This document shows positions 11,151 through 21,853 of a stretch of 64,000 bases of DNA, piece after piece. The notes below the pieces were generated by a model. That model was not told the DNA's origin. It searched no databases and saw only the letters and a list, made by a program, of their open reading frames with translations. The stretch is from Geosiphon pyriformis (Eukaryota > Glomeromycota > Glomeromycetes > Archaeosporales > Geosiphonaceae): contig JAAOMT010000352.1 in NCBI GenBank assembly GCA_016748015.1, forward strand, positions 248,001 to 312,000, in the 5' to 3' direction. Position numbers and translations under genes: made by a program. How positions within the stretch are numbered: the first letter of the stretch is position 1; every line of letters starts with the position of its first letter.

Positions 11151-12430
11151 CAAACCCAAAAATATAACAAAAGATGAATATACAAAAATACCAACAACTT
11201 CAACATTATATAAATACTTAATTGTTCAAGAAGAAATTATCTCAAAAAGAACAAAATGACATAAAACAACAATCAAAATATTTTATCAACCATCAAAATA
11301 TACTTTATCAGAAAAACAAAAGAAATCCAGATCAACCAACCAGAGTAATTACAGAACCAAAGAAAGAGACAATATTATTTAACATATACGCAGATTCAAC
11401 AGCAAGACATTTTCACAAAAAAGCAACCATGGAAAGAATCAGAAAAAGATACTATTGGTTATCAATGTATCCAGACATCATCTAATATGTTCAAAATTGT
11501 GATGCTTATCAAAGAAGAGATGGAACAAAATCCAGTAAACCATTAAGACCAATCAAAGTGAGACAACCATTCAATCGTATTGGAATTGACTTAGTTAGAC
11601 CATTAATAATTACTAGTAGAGGCAACAAATATATTACAATAGTCATAAGTTATCTCACAAAATGGCCAGAAGCAAAAACCATTCAAAGAGCAGATGCAGA
11701 ATTCATTGCCAAATTCGTCCATCAAAATTTGATCTGTCAATATGGATGTCCAAAAAAACTACTATCAGATCAAGAAACTTACTTTGTAAATAGAACACTA
11801 GCAGAATTAAGTCAAAAATTTGGGATAAAAAGACCATTATCATCACCATATCATCCACAAACAAATAGGTTAGTTGAAAGATTCAACAAAACACTGTGTG
11901 AAGCAATAGCCAAGATTAGCCAAAAAAACCAGGACAAATGAGATTTGTTCATACCATCAGTATTATTTGCTTACAGAACAATAAAGCAAAACACAACATA
12001 AGCAATATTATTTGAATTAGTATATAGTAGAAAAGCAATATTATTAGTTGAAATAGAAATCAAAACATATTCAACAGAACCAATAACAGAAGAGAATCTT
12101 TAAAGAACATTGTTGAAAAAAACATATAACTTAATGAAAACACTAAAAAGCAAATGGCAAAAAGCAGCTGATAACATCCAAAAGTTACAAGAGAAATAAA
12201 AGAAAAGACATAATAACCAACTATCAGATAAACCAGTCAAATTCAAAATTGAAGACAAAGTACTTCTACATTGTACCAAAGCAAAAAAACAATAGAGTAG
12301 AAAATTTGACTCCAAATGGGATGGACCATTTTACATAAAAGAAATTCTAAGAAATAGAGCTTATAAATTAAGATGGAACAACAAAATTTTAGCCAAAGCA
12401 GTATATAGTAATTGACTAAAATCATATTAC
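11151..12430 (+). pseudogene. B2 integrase with HHCC, DDE and GPF modules
   Basis: Integrase that would insert the cDNA. The N-terminal zinc module has RHFHKKATMERIRKRYYWL and ends CDAYQ, where the second Cys is Tyr. The open stretch 11558-11941 is the catalytic core, with Asp in IGIDLVRPL, Asp in LLSDQETYF and Glu in LVERFNKTL, and the 35-residue spacing typical of the family between the last two. The C-terminal part reads KFKIEDKVLLHC and KWDGPFYIKEIL near 12317, the GPY/F module. Stops lie at about 11483 and after 11941. Confidence 0.85.
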
Positions 12431-12609
12431 TATATAGTGTTACTATTTACCAATAATATTTCACAATTAAGAGTACAGAGAATATTAGTCCAACCAGATG
12501 AGATTTTATGAGATCTGAAACCAATCATAATCATTGAACCAAACATATCAAATTGAACAACCAAAAGATTATATAAAAACACAGTATATACAACAAAAGC
12601 AACAAAGAA

Positions 12610-13255
12610 AAATGGAAATACCAGATCATATCTACACTTTAGCTTAACAATTGTTTCAAGCTTTAAGTCAACAGCAAGTAAACATGGAAATTATTATCAA
12701 CAATCAAACAATCTGTTATTAAAATACCAAACAAAAAAAAAAGTACACTATACCAGTGACCATGGAAACAATCAACAAACTGGTTAAATAAAATAGTAGA
12801 GAAAGTAAAGAACACTTTTGGAAAGATAACCATCATGGTTTCAACAGAAGAACTGGCAAAAGAAAATTGGAACAGATGGATAGACCAATTCCCAATACCA
12901 TACTGCTACTATTAACTGGGGCAAAAAGTAGATATTCAGAAGTTATATCTCAACAAATCCAAGAGAATCTTCAACCAAGAGATAATCTGAAACATTGAAG
13001 ACATTATTGGAAAGAAAACAAACTTAACATTACACATTAGGACCATTTATTGATTATACACTATATTTTAAAACTACCCAGAAATATTGTTACACTCTGA
13101 TATGGAAACAATAACTATTAACCAATAAAGAAGAATAAACAACTTACAGATTGAAGAAATAAAGAATAGAGTGAAACAGACATTACTTGAAAAAGAAGTA
13201 TTCAACATAATTCAAAATAAAGATTTTAACAGAGCTTAATATTAAAAAAGAGGAG
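12610..13255 (+). pseudogene. B2 third ORF downstream of integrase
   Basis: A broken ORF between integrase and the 3' LTR. It starts MEIPDHIYTLA at about 12610 and continues through QLFQAL and MEIIIN. This aligns with MDLSDQILQLLKQLFDAI and the EVTIDRKKIHYK stretch of B4 (40504-40722). A later part from an ATG at 12838 (MVSTEELAKENWNRWID) runs on to the polypurine tract. No signal peptide or membrane segment is visible, so it does not look like an envelope gene. I do not recognise it. Conservation of its start in two copies is what supports it. Confidence 0.5.
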
Positions 13256-13259
13256 ATAA
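13243..13259 (+). promoter_or_regulatory. B2 polypurine tract
   Basis: A purine run, AAAAAAGAGGAGATAA, stands directly before the LTR. It is the expected primer for plus-strand synthesis. B3 has AGGAGAGAATAA in the same position (minus strand, near 37320-37331). Confidence 0.75.
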
Positions 13260-14141
13260 TGTTATTTATAAAAGAAAACAGATATAGAAAATAGTAGATC
13301 AATAAGGGAGTAGTGGTTAGCATGTGAACACATTGTTTAGCAATATGGAGCAATATCAGAAATCATGGCATATTGCTCAGCAATATGGAGCAATGTAGAG
13401 CAATATTAGAAAATTAGGGCACATTGCTCAGCAATATGAACATTGTTCAAAAAATCATAACACATTGCTCAGGAATGTAAGCAATCTCATAGAACATTAA
13501 TTATGTATATATAGCAGTAGTATTAAAAGAAAAAAAGACAGATCTCTCAGTTTAGACTTGATCTAAGCAATCTTTCCATTCACAAATATTAAATAAATAA
13601 TTCTTTACTATCTTAAATTTATTCTCTATTATCAACATTTTATATTGATAGTAATTAATACTTAACCACACTGGAACAATAGCTCTTGATTACAGCTATT
13701 AATGAGATACTAACTTGCAATTACCTTGACTTATTTTTTTCATTTTTTTTTTATCTCTTTTATTTTTTTTTCTGTATTTTATTTGATTTTGTTGTGTTTA
13801 CTAATTGATTAAAGATTAAGTGCTGAATTATTGACATCAAGGATAGTCTGGTAAAAGACTTCAAAGGAAGAGTATAAAGAATTAAGAAGTTAAGGATAGC
13901 TTACCAGAAGGGCATCTCTGCCAGATTACTGGCCACTATGCTGAGAAAAAAATTTGATGAAATTGCAATTCTGGAAGACTACTGAGAAGACAACAATTGA
14001 ATCTTTGTCTATTATACAAAGAACTTCACAACAAAACATTTAAATCAACAAAACCTTTAGATACCAACACCAATAAACTAATCAAGCATTAAGTTACGGA
14101 TTTGTTATTTGATTTGAGACCCCAAATAATTATCTGTAACA
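13260..14141 (+). repeat. B2 3' LTR (subfamily B-alpha)
   Basis: 882 bases from TGTTATTTATAAAAG to ATCTGTAACA, with TG/CA ends and short inverted termini. The same LTR occurs twice in B3. The first 220 bases hold an array of GAGCAAT words in both orientations. A TATATATAG box follows at about 13506. A T/A-rich run lies near 13735-13800. The motif CTGGTAA then TTACCAG forms a 7-base inverted repeat near 13850-13910. The LTR abuts family-A gag on the right. Confidence 0.9.
13300..13480 (+). promoter_or_regulatory. Array of inverted GAGCAAT words in the U3 of the B-alpha LTR
   Basis: GAGCAATATG or GAGCAATGT and its complement CATATTGCTC or CACATTGCTC alternate about eight times, several as head-to-head pairs such as CATATTGCTCAGCAATATG. 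The array lies upstream of a TATA box, where transcription factor sites are expected. It recurs in both B3 LTRs (about 37095-37225 and 39597-39740). A role as enhancer or hairpin is inference. Confidence 0.6.
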
Positions 14142-14830
14142 CTAGTGAAGTGGTAATTAAATATGCCAAAGCCATCAGAAAGTTAATTAAAAGAGTAAAC
14201 TTTGGAAAAAACTGGACAGAAGAACAAAAGATTCATTCCTTTACAAAAAAATTGAGAACAAATCTGTCATATGCTCTTTGGCCCTTTCTGGCTTTAAAAG
14301 ATAATCCCACAATGGATATGGCTATTGAACTTGCTCAGAGAATAGAAGACAATCAAAAAATGCATCTAGGATCCACACTTCCAGTTTTTGTTCCTGCTTC
14401 TGTTATGGCTTCTACTTTCCAAATGGCTGCTACCTCTTTTGCTGTCTAAACTCAAGACTCAAATAAACAATTAATAAATAGACTCACAGCTAATCTTGTC
14501 CAGTTACTAGAACCCTTAGTCCAAGCAGTTAGAGAAAATCAACAACCCCAAAAACCCAAATTTGAGTCCCATTTTAATCAAACCCAGCAGCCCTCTTATC
14601 AAAGACAACAAAATCATAGCCTACCTGTGTGTTATCACTGTGAATTAACTAAACATTTCTCCAGAGATTGCAACAATATTCTCTTGTCTCCTTTAGCTTC
14701 CAGAAACAATAACAATCAAAATAACAGAACAATTAACAACAATGTTTCCAACCAAAGACCCAATCATGCCAACATCAATTTCTTTGGAAAGAATCCCTTA
14801 GTTGAAGCCACTGTTTATTAGCCTTTAAAC
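14142..14830 (+). pseudogene. A1 gag, capsid C-terminal part and zinc knuckle
   Basis: The reading enters at EVVIKYAKAIRKLIKRV and continues with WTEEQKIHSFTKKLRTNL, the capsid segment also seen in A3 (28252-28560). A Gln/Pro-rich spacer precedes the knuckle at 14630-14671, reading CYHCELTKHFSRDC with intact C-x2-C-x4-H-x4-C. An Asn-rich stretch follows. Of the family-A knuckles in the window, this is the one with all four metal ligands. Stops are at 14447 and 14819. Confidence 0.8.
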
Positions 14831-15650
14831 TGGTAGACACATCTCCAAAAGATAAAAGTACAAGCCAACCAAAAAAAAACCCCTTTTATGCTTTTAATCT
14901 AACTGATGATGATCATGACATGAATGAACTAGCAATCAACACTTCTGAATCAACAAAAAAGAAGAAAAAAGCCAAGATTGATTTCGTTATAGATCCAAAA
15001 AAAGCCTCTATATTAACTGCTAATAACAATAAGCCACCAAAGGTTAAAGTTTTTAAAAATCCTTCAAAGTTGGAATTCCCAGAAATTGTACAAAAATCTG
15101 GACTCTATTCTGTTATCAAGAATTTCATAGAAACACCTGCTCATATTACCTTTGGCCAGTTAATAACCCATTCCCAATTCAGAAAAGATCTTTGCAAATT
15201 TTTGATTCCTAAAAAAAAAACACCAAAGACCAATAAACCCCCATACTAAGCTGAACTTGCTGACAACAGCAATGTTACCTCTCTTATTTGTAAAGCCCAA
15301 GTGGCTGGTTACTTCATTGATCTGAACCTGTACAGTAAATCATCTGTTAGCATCATTGCTAAACACTTCTTAGAAGCAATTGGCAGAAAGATTAATAAAC
15401 TATCCACAAGACCAATAACCAATATACATAGTAACAAGAAAAAAAATCTGAGCATAGTCAAAGCTGTTCCTGTCTAAATCAATGGCATCAGCATTGAAAC
15501 TGACATAGAAGTATTTGAAACAAAAGAATACACCATAATAGTTGGCAATAAATGACTTAAAAAAGCAAAAGCTTTGCTTAATTATAAACTCTGTGAACTG
15601 ACCATCAGATATGATAAGAAACCTATTATGATTAAGTGTTACCATTGGTG
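14831..15650 (+). pseudogene. A1 Gag-Pol spacer and protease
   Basis: A Lys-rich segment with KKKKKAKIDFVIDP begins near 14956, followed by ETPAHITFGQLITHSQFRKD and, after a stop at 15247, the protease strand. Where A3 reads LILDSR, this copy has LNLYSKSSVSIIAKHF near 15323-15365, so the catalytic Asp is lost. The flap region around RPITNI and the C-terminal KALLNYKLCELTIRY follow. Stops fall at about 15475 and 15553. It would have been a retropepsin-type protease. Confidence 0.7.
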
Positions 15651-16289
15651 AAAAAAATGAACAAGAAAAACAAGAAAAAACTGCTGAACTTGCTTATACT
15701 ATCTTTACCAGCAATAGCAAGCCATTAGATAATGTTAAAGCAGATAAAGAAGGAATCATAATAAATGGCAAGCTGATCTGCTGGTCCTACTATTATATTC
15801 TCAAAAGAATCTTTGACAGAAAGTCTGGTAAGAAAGCAAAATACAGTTATTGGTGGCATGATTTTTGTGCCCAGTACTGGTGCAATAAACTATTGTACTC
15901 TCCTAGCAATAAATGCATGTCCTGCCTGATCTATTACAAAGATTGGGAACCAATCAGCTTGATATCTTACAAAGAAATAAAAGAAGTTCAAAAGTCTTTT
16001 AAGAATAAACCATCTAAGATCCAATTATTAATTATAGAACAAAGAAAACTCTCCCTTGAAGAAAGAAAAGTGAATATTAAAAACCTATTGGCTAAAAATA
16101 GCCCAGTTATATCCAAAAAAAGTGATGCTCCTGGATGCACTTATGTGATACAACATACTATTACCACCAGAGAAACTTGTCTTATCTACTTGAAGCCTTA
16201 TCAATCCAACTATCATAATGATGAATTCATCAAGAAAGAAATAAACCAGATGAAAGATCTTGAATTCATACAAGAAATCAAGAATGAAT
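15651..16289 (+). pseudogene. A1 Cys-rich linker between protease and RT
   Basis: After a one-base frame break, the reading gives ELAYTIFTSNSKPLDNVKAD, then SYWWHDFCAQYWCNKLLYSP and CMSCLIYYKDWEPISL near 15890-15965. The pattern C-x4-C followed by a CxxC about 13 residues on is shared with A2 and A7. The part 15893-16289 is open for 132 codons and leads directly to RT. The module has no name I can give. Zinc binding is inferred from the Cys spacing. Confidence 0.6.
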
Positions 16290-17025
16290 AGGCATTTCTA
16301 GTTGTAGTGGTATCCAAAAAAGGTAGAACTCTACACTTTTGTATTGACTACCATCAACTAAATGCCATCACTATAAGAAATATGTACTCACTCCCTAAAA
16401 TTGATGCAATATTAGATAAATTTAATGGTGCTGCTTTTTTCTCAACTATTGACTTAACTGCAAGTAGAGATGGATCTGAAAAGCAGAAAAAAAACTGCCT
16501 TTATTACCAAGTATGGCACCTATGAATTTATAGTCATGCCTTTTGGTCTTACTAATACTTCTTCCACCTTTCAATGTCTAATAGACAAAGTATTTGAATC
16601 AGTAAAAAAAACTTTGTTCTGGTCTATTTAGACAACATAATAGTCTACTCAAAAACCTGGGATGAACACCTAGAATATTTGCAGAAGGTTTTGACTTGCT
16701 CAGAAATGCTGGCCTTAAGATCAACCCAATCAAATCTTTTTTTGGACACCAATCCACTCAGTTTCTTGGTTATTTTATTACAAAAAATGGAATCTTTCCT
16801 GACCCAGCTAAAGTTGAAAAAGTTCAAAACATTAAACAACCAATAAATATTTCTGAACTATGCTTTTTCCTTGGTTTGGCTTCATACTATTGCAAATTTA
16901 TCAAGGATTTCTCTAAAATCGCCTTTTCTCTCAATCAGCTACTCAGAAAAAATGTCAATTATCACTGGGGCACTTATCAACAAAAAGCCTTTAAAATTCT
17001 GAAGAAAAAACTTGTTACTAAACCA
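16290..17025 (+). pseudogene. A1 reverse transcriptase
   Basis: RT with [48 protein letters not shown], a frameshift near 16480, then [15 protein letters not shown] and [16 protein letters not shown] near 16622-16665, where the second catalytic Asp is Asn. The thumb follows in 16696-17025 with GLKINPIKSFFGHQSTQFLGY and FLGLASYYCKFIKDFSKIAF. At least two frameshifts break the protein. Confidence 0.85.
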
Positions 17026-17400
17026 ATTCTCCACACTGATGCTTCTGGCTATGAACTTGGTGCTGTTCTTTCACAAAAAGATAAAAACAGCAGGGAACAT
17101 GCTATAGCATATATTAGTAGATCCCTGACACCAGCAGAAAAAAACTATTTAGTAACTGAACAAGAATGTTTAACAGTAGTTTGGACTACTAGTTACTGGA
17201 ATCAATATTTTCTTGGTGCAAAATTTCTAGTAGTAACAGATCATCAAGCTTTGGTTTGACTGCACAATAAAAAGAAGCTAGAACACAAATAAATAACTTG
17301 TTAAATACTTCATTTGAATGAATTTGATTATAATATTCAACGATGCTCTCTCTAAATTTACCATTCAATAATAGTACAACTTCTCAAACCAAACCAACCT
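17026..17400 (+). pseudogene. A1 RNase H with small deletion
   Basis: RNase H with HTDASGYELGAVLSQ (first Asp), ERSLTPAEKNY-type helix with TEQECLTVVWTTSYW (Glu) and FLVVTDHQALV (Asp). Compared with A2, about 11 codons are missing just before HTDAS (A2 has MQSNLDQPFIF there), an in-frame deletion. A TGA at 17258 and further breaks follow. Confidence 0.75.
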
Positions 17401-17429
17401 AATTATAGTAACTTCTTTACAAACAAACA

Positions 17430-18600
17430 TAATAATAGACTTGGACAACTATTTTGCTTTAATGGAATTTTTGGGTAAAGGACAATATTTACCAGAATAT
17501 ACTTAACAGCAAAGAAAACATTTGCACAAACAATTAAATTTCTATTTGATCTGTTAGAACCAGTTATATAAAAGAAACAGAAAAGATCCTGACCATACTC
17601 AAAGAGTTATCAAATTTGAAGAAAGAGAAATTGTAATATATAACATGTATACTAACTCATTAGTTAGACACTTTAGAAAAACAAAAACAATTCAGAAAAC
17701 TTTAGCTTACTATTATTGATCTACCTTGGGAAAAAATATTGCTGAATATATCAAAACTTGTAACATCTGCCAAAGAAGAGGCAAACCCAATTGCAAAAAA
17801 GATATTCATTCAATCTCTGTTGGTTAATTATTTGACAGAATTGGTATAGATATTGTTGGATCTTTAACAATAACTCCTAATAACAACAGATACATTATCA
17901 CAGCTACCAATTATCTTACAAAGTAAGTAGAAACAAGAGCCATTCCAGACCAAATAGCAGTCTTAATAGCCAATTTCATTTATAAAAATATCATCTGCCA
18001 TCATGACTGCCCCAAAGAACTTTTATTTGATAGAGGAAGAGCTTTTCTCAGTACACTAGTTGAAGAATTTTGCAGAAAAATGGGAATATGTCATAAACTT
18101 TCTTCTTCTTACCACCTTCAAACAAATGGCCTAGTAAAACATTTTAATAGAACACTATGTAAAACCCTAGCCAAAACCAGTGAAAAAACAAACTTATGAG
18201 ACAAAGTACTGCCTTCAGTTTTGTTTGCTTATAGAACTGTAAATCATAACATAACAAGTTATGAATCTTTTTATCTGCTCTATAAATACATGGCAACACT
18301 ACCAATAGAAACTAACATTGAAACAATACCCTTTGAAGAGATCACAATAGGAAATTACAAAGACATTTTGCAAAGAAGACTTGGTACTATTCTTGACTCC
18401 TTGGTAAAAGCACGAATAATTGCTTTTGAAAAGATAAAACAGTTCCAAGAAAAGCTTAAGAAAAAGAAAACCTATAAAACACTTTTTTTAAGTGTTGGTA
18501 ATTTGGTATTGGAATACCATTCAAATAAAAACAATGTCTATGGTAATAAATTTTCTAGCTGATGGAAAGGACTCTTTATAGTCAACAAAGTTTTGAACAA
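17430..18600 (+). pseudogene. A1 integrase
   Basis: Integrase remnant. The zinc module retains the RHFRKTKTIQKTLAYYY segment and CNICQRRGKP near 17760. The core shows IGIDIVGSLTITP near 17847, LLFDRGRAFLS (Ser of LLSDRG changed) near 18027 and LVKHFNRTL, where the catalytic Glu has become Lys. The C-terminal part 18221-18562 is open and contains FAYRTVNHNITSYES. It is followed by a stop and by WKGLFIVNKV, the altered GPF module. Stops include TGA at 17718 and TAA at 17827. Confidence 0.75.
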
Positions 18601-18787
18601 TAATTCTTATATTCTTTAAGATTAATTTAAAACAATCTTCAAAAATTGTTTTGTTTATGGTACATGACTCAAAAAATATCATAAACGACTTGATTGGTTG
18701 TCTGTTGTGATAATACCAACCCAAATAATCAGTAAAAATCAAGTATAAATAAATACACTATTTCCAAAATAGAGATATCTTCAATTG

Positions 18788-18911
18788 ACATAAATAATTA
18801 TTTTCTGAATCAAAACATTCAAAATGCTTTCTATATTCTCCATGAGTATTGGATTAAAAACTATCCAAATGCTATTCTAATCATTAGAAAACAGACCATC
18901 ATAACTGATAA
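18788..18911 (+). pseudogene. A1 third ORF, 5' piece
   Basis: Start of the family-A downstream ORF. Its ATG has become ATA (18790 region), followed by NNYFLNQNIQNAFYILHEYWIKNYPNAI. The last 11 bases, ATAACTGATAA (18901-18911), are the target duplication of the LINE. The reading resumes after the insertion at 21308. Confidence 0.7.
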
Positions 18912-21318
18912 AATTTTTTTTTGTTAATATGTAACCACATTGGTTGTTTATTAGTTATGTCCACAATAATATGGCGTTTTCATAAAGCCAGCTTATGCAA
19001 TAATACAAAATCACAAGATGCAGCTAACCACAAGCAAAAAGCCTTAACTACATGCTAGTACTATTTTTGTTACTTAATGTATTAAACATATCTAATTTAT
19101 ACATCTTACTCATAATGCTAACAAGCTTATGACTATTTTTAATCATACTACTTATTTACTTAACAGTCTGATCAGGACTGAATTTGATACTAGAAGGCTG
19201 ATTTTTTCAAAGATGCATCATAACATCAAAGATGTTATCATAAACTGAAAAATTTTTATCATCATCATTATTATCATTAACTATGTCATCATCATCAAAT
19301 ACATCCTCCAAGCAGACCCACTTACATTTTTTCTCAGGGTACATTATTCTTTTTTGCATCATGGAAGTAACAGCAGCCAAACCTTTATTTTGCTTAGCCA
19401 ACTCAGTCACATATTCTTTAACTGATACATCTACAGCAGATGGAGTAGACAACAATTTGGTAACCAACACAACCAGAGCACCAACAAGTTTAACCAAGAA
19501 TTTTATCAACACAAACAGTTCACTAAGATGGGATTCTAGAGAAGCCAACCTAGATTCAACAGCAATATTGGGAGCAGAAGAGACAACAGGCAACATAGGT
19601 GTTGTAGTTTTGGGAGGACCACCAAGATCCAAGTTCATATCAGCAGTAGCAGTAACAAGAGGAACCACAAAAACAGCAGCTTTGGCATAAAATTTTAATC
19701 CAGCAAATGAAAGTTTGAAAACTCTGGGGCCATTAGAAGTGTTAGAAGATAGTTTGGGTGATAGAAGAGGTGATCTCTTGTAGTCCACAGCCAAATGGGT
19801 CAGGTCTTGACACCTGTAGCAGCATCCAGGAGTTTCTCACCAGATGTGGCAACCATGCAAGATATCAGTTTTTGACACAGCAGCATTTAAAGATTCCAAA
19901 AAATCAAAGATAACCACAGCAAAGTGTTGACATTGGTAAGATTCAAGGGAGCAAAGAATGAAACATATATGGCCATCAATTTAGAAGACCAAATCACTTA
20001 TTTCAAAGACAGTACAGCCAAAGGAAAGATTAACTAACTTAGTTTTAAAAGTATCTCTTAAAGAAATAACATCATTTTGGTTAACAACAGGAAGAATTCT
20101 AACACTGTCTTTTCTAATTAACACAGACCAGTGAGTAAAAGCAGCAGCAGCAGAAGAAGTGTCTTTGAAATGAACCACAGCATATTGCCATAAGCCAGCA
20201 GACTTTAACTTGACAAAAGTGACAACACCAAAAATGCCAAAAGCAGATTTGATGTCATTAGAGGAGATACCCAAAGGTACATCATGAAGTGCAACTAACA
20301 AAGAAGGAAAAGAAACAGAGGCCACACCAGAAGATCATGCAATCTTAAGAGTGGTCAAAAAAATCTCATTACCAATGGCCACTTTAGTGGTATTATTTAG
20401 ACTCTCCTGAGATGCAAATTCTACACAGAACAACTTGACAGCATTTCATAAAACAGACTTAAGCCCAATACAACCAGGCAACAACTGAAACAAGAAACTA
20501 AGCAAGGCCATCTTGATCTTAAATGTAGTACCAGATACAAGATTGAAGGCCACTCAATCAGAGAAATTTTGATGACCATTTATATTCTCCCAAGCATCAC
20601 CATTAGCAGCACCAGAAATTGGGGGAGGAGCAGTTGATTCTATTTCTATCTGATCAGTCAAATCTTTGAAATTATCTGAAATAATGGATTGTTTTGATAC
20701 TGGAATTGGCAATGATCTGCTGGAGAATACCACATTAGGCAATATAGCCAGTAGTTGATCTTGGCCTATCTTGAGAGATGTGGTGGCTGCTGGTATAAAG
20801 ATTTTACTAAAAATTTCATTTGGAACCACAAAGAAGTTTGGTGTTACCATAGCAGTTGTGACTACCTGCTGCTGTTTTTTGAAATTTTTTGCTTTTATGG
20901 CTATTTGTAAAGCAGTAGAAGTAGTAGAAGTAGTAGTAGTAGTAGAAGTGATAAGAATAAGAAAGACCAGCTTGTTAGCTGGTCTGTTATTAAAAATTTT
21001 TGGGCTCTTAGAAGTAGTAGAGACAACATTAAGACTAACTTGAATGTGTCTTTTGGAAAGAACTTTGACTGAAGAAAAATTATTAGCCAAAGGTAAAGAA
21101 AATAAACCAAAAGCTGCTAAAGACAGCTTTTCACTAATATTTTTTAGAGGAAATATAGCCAGAATGTTTTGTCTAGCTGTTTCAATAACTGAAAAACCCT
21201 CTTGTGTTGAAACTTTATTAGTTACTATAGAAAAAGTAATGTTTGCAACTTTTTTACTCTTAGCTTTAGTTGTGGTCATAAAATTTAGGAGAGAAAGAGT
21301 TTTTACCATAACTGATAA
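18901..21318 (-). mobile_element. LINE-type element with ORF1 only, copy 1, with target duplications
   Basis: The insert is 18912-21307 (2396 bases), minus strand. Read 5' to 3' on that strand it has a leader of about 28 bases, one long ORF1, a 3' UTR of about 136 bases and an A-run at 18912-18923. ATAACTGATAA stands at both sides (18901-18911 and 21308-21318), an exact 11-base target duplication. There is no endonuclease or reverse transcriptase. Copies 2 and 3 have the same start and end, so this is a complete unit and not a random truncation. It must depend on enzymes supplied elsewhere. Confidence 0.88.
19048..21279 (-). pseudogene. LINE ORF1 protein with RRM-like domain and zinc knuckle, copy 1
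   Basis: About 743 codons from ATG at 21279 to a stop at 19048, broken by a few stops (for example a TGA at 20553 and another at 19204). The N-terminal third is Ser/Thr-rich, with a Thr tract coded by repeated ACT near 20920-20945. An RRM-like domain lies at about 20050-20325, with LHDVPLGISSNDIKSAFGIF and QYAVVHFKD as RNP2- and RNP1-like strands. A knuckle CYRCQDLTHLAVDY near 19800-19840 has its last Cys changed to Tyr. A hydrophobic, Leu-rich helix and an acidic Asp-rich tail (DDDDIVNDNNDDDK) follow. RRM plus CCHC is the classical LINE ORF1 layout. It would bind element RNA. Confidence 0.8.
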
Positions 21319-21853
21319 CAGTAAAACATATACTGTTATTAAACCAAAGAAAACTACTACCAGAAGAGAAAAAATTGGTAGCAAAATAAATAAATATTTG
21401 TTAAAAAGTATAATAGCAGCTATACTCTCACTTTCTAGCACAATTGGAAAAACAATTCAAGAAATCTTGTCCATAAACAAAAATTTATCATATGAAAAGC
21501 AATTAGAATTCTATGATTGCCTTGGTGAAATTATAGAGGATATGAAACTCATGAAGAAAATAACTTTAGAAATACAGGCAGAAATTTTGGATATTATATG
21601 ATTAGATGTCCCAAGAGTTTTAATTATTGCTAAAAAAGCCAAAACTCTAATACAAAGATTTAGTCTCTTGAATACAAAACTCATTTTGTCTCAAGTGTTA
21701 TATATTCTATCTACCAAAGACTTCAATAAACTGGTTAGCTTTGAATTAGACAAAACCTTTTAAATAGATTACACTATGGATAGCTTGATTTTGCCAGAGC
21801 TTAATCTCTTTGGAGAGAATGATGTTATGGTTGAAACTTATACTTCTTATTAA
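21308..21853 (+). pseudogene. A1 third ORF, 3' piece
   Basis: The frame resumes with ITDNSKTYTVIKPKKTTTRREKI and runs for about 98 codons to a TGA at 21599, which replaces an Arg codon of the A2 copy. It goes on through LDVPRVLI, TLIQRFSLLNTKLIL and FNKLVSFELDKTF to end with VETYTSY and TAA at 21851. The last seven codons lie inside the LTR. The same ORF is intact in A2. Confidence 0.75.

Larger units (their letters stand above)
6071..14141 (+). mobile_element. Ty3/Gypsy LTR retrotransposon B2, 5'-truncated
   Basis: Gag from the capsid onwards, protease, CxxC linker, dUTPase, RT, RNase H, integrase, a small downstream ORF, polypurine tract and 3' LTR are all recognisable in order. The 5' LTR and gag start are missing because B1 adjoins at 6070. 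The right border is clean, TGTAACA at 14141, followed directly by family-A gag. This is the only family-B copy in the window whose protease still has DSG. Stops are frequent, mostly TAA or TAG where Gln is expected. Confidence 0.9.

Noticed and set aside
12610-13255. An envelope gene of an errantivirus-like element
   Set aside because: No signal peptide, Cys-rich ectodomain or transmembrane segment can be seen in the B2 or B4 copies, nor in the family-A ORF.
21044-21601. A 185-codon plus-strand frame
   Set aside because: Its first part is antisense to LINE ORF1 and the second part is the resumed third ORF of A1. The frame crosses the insertion border by chance.
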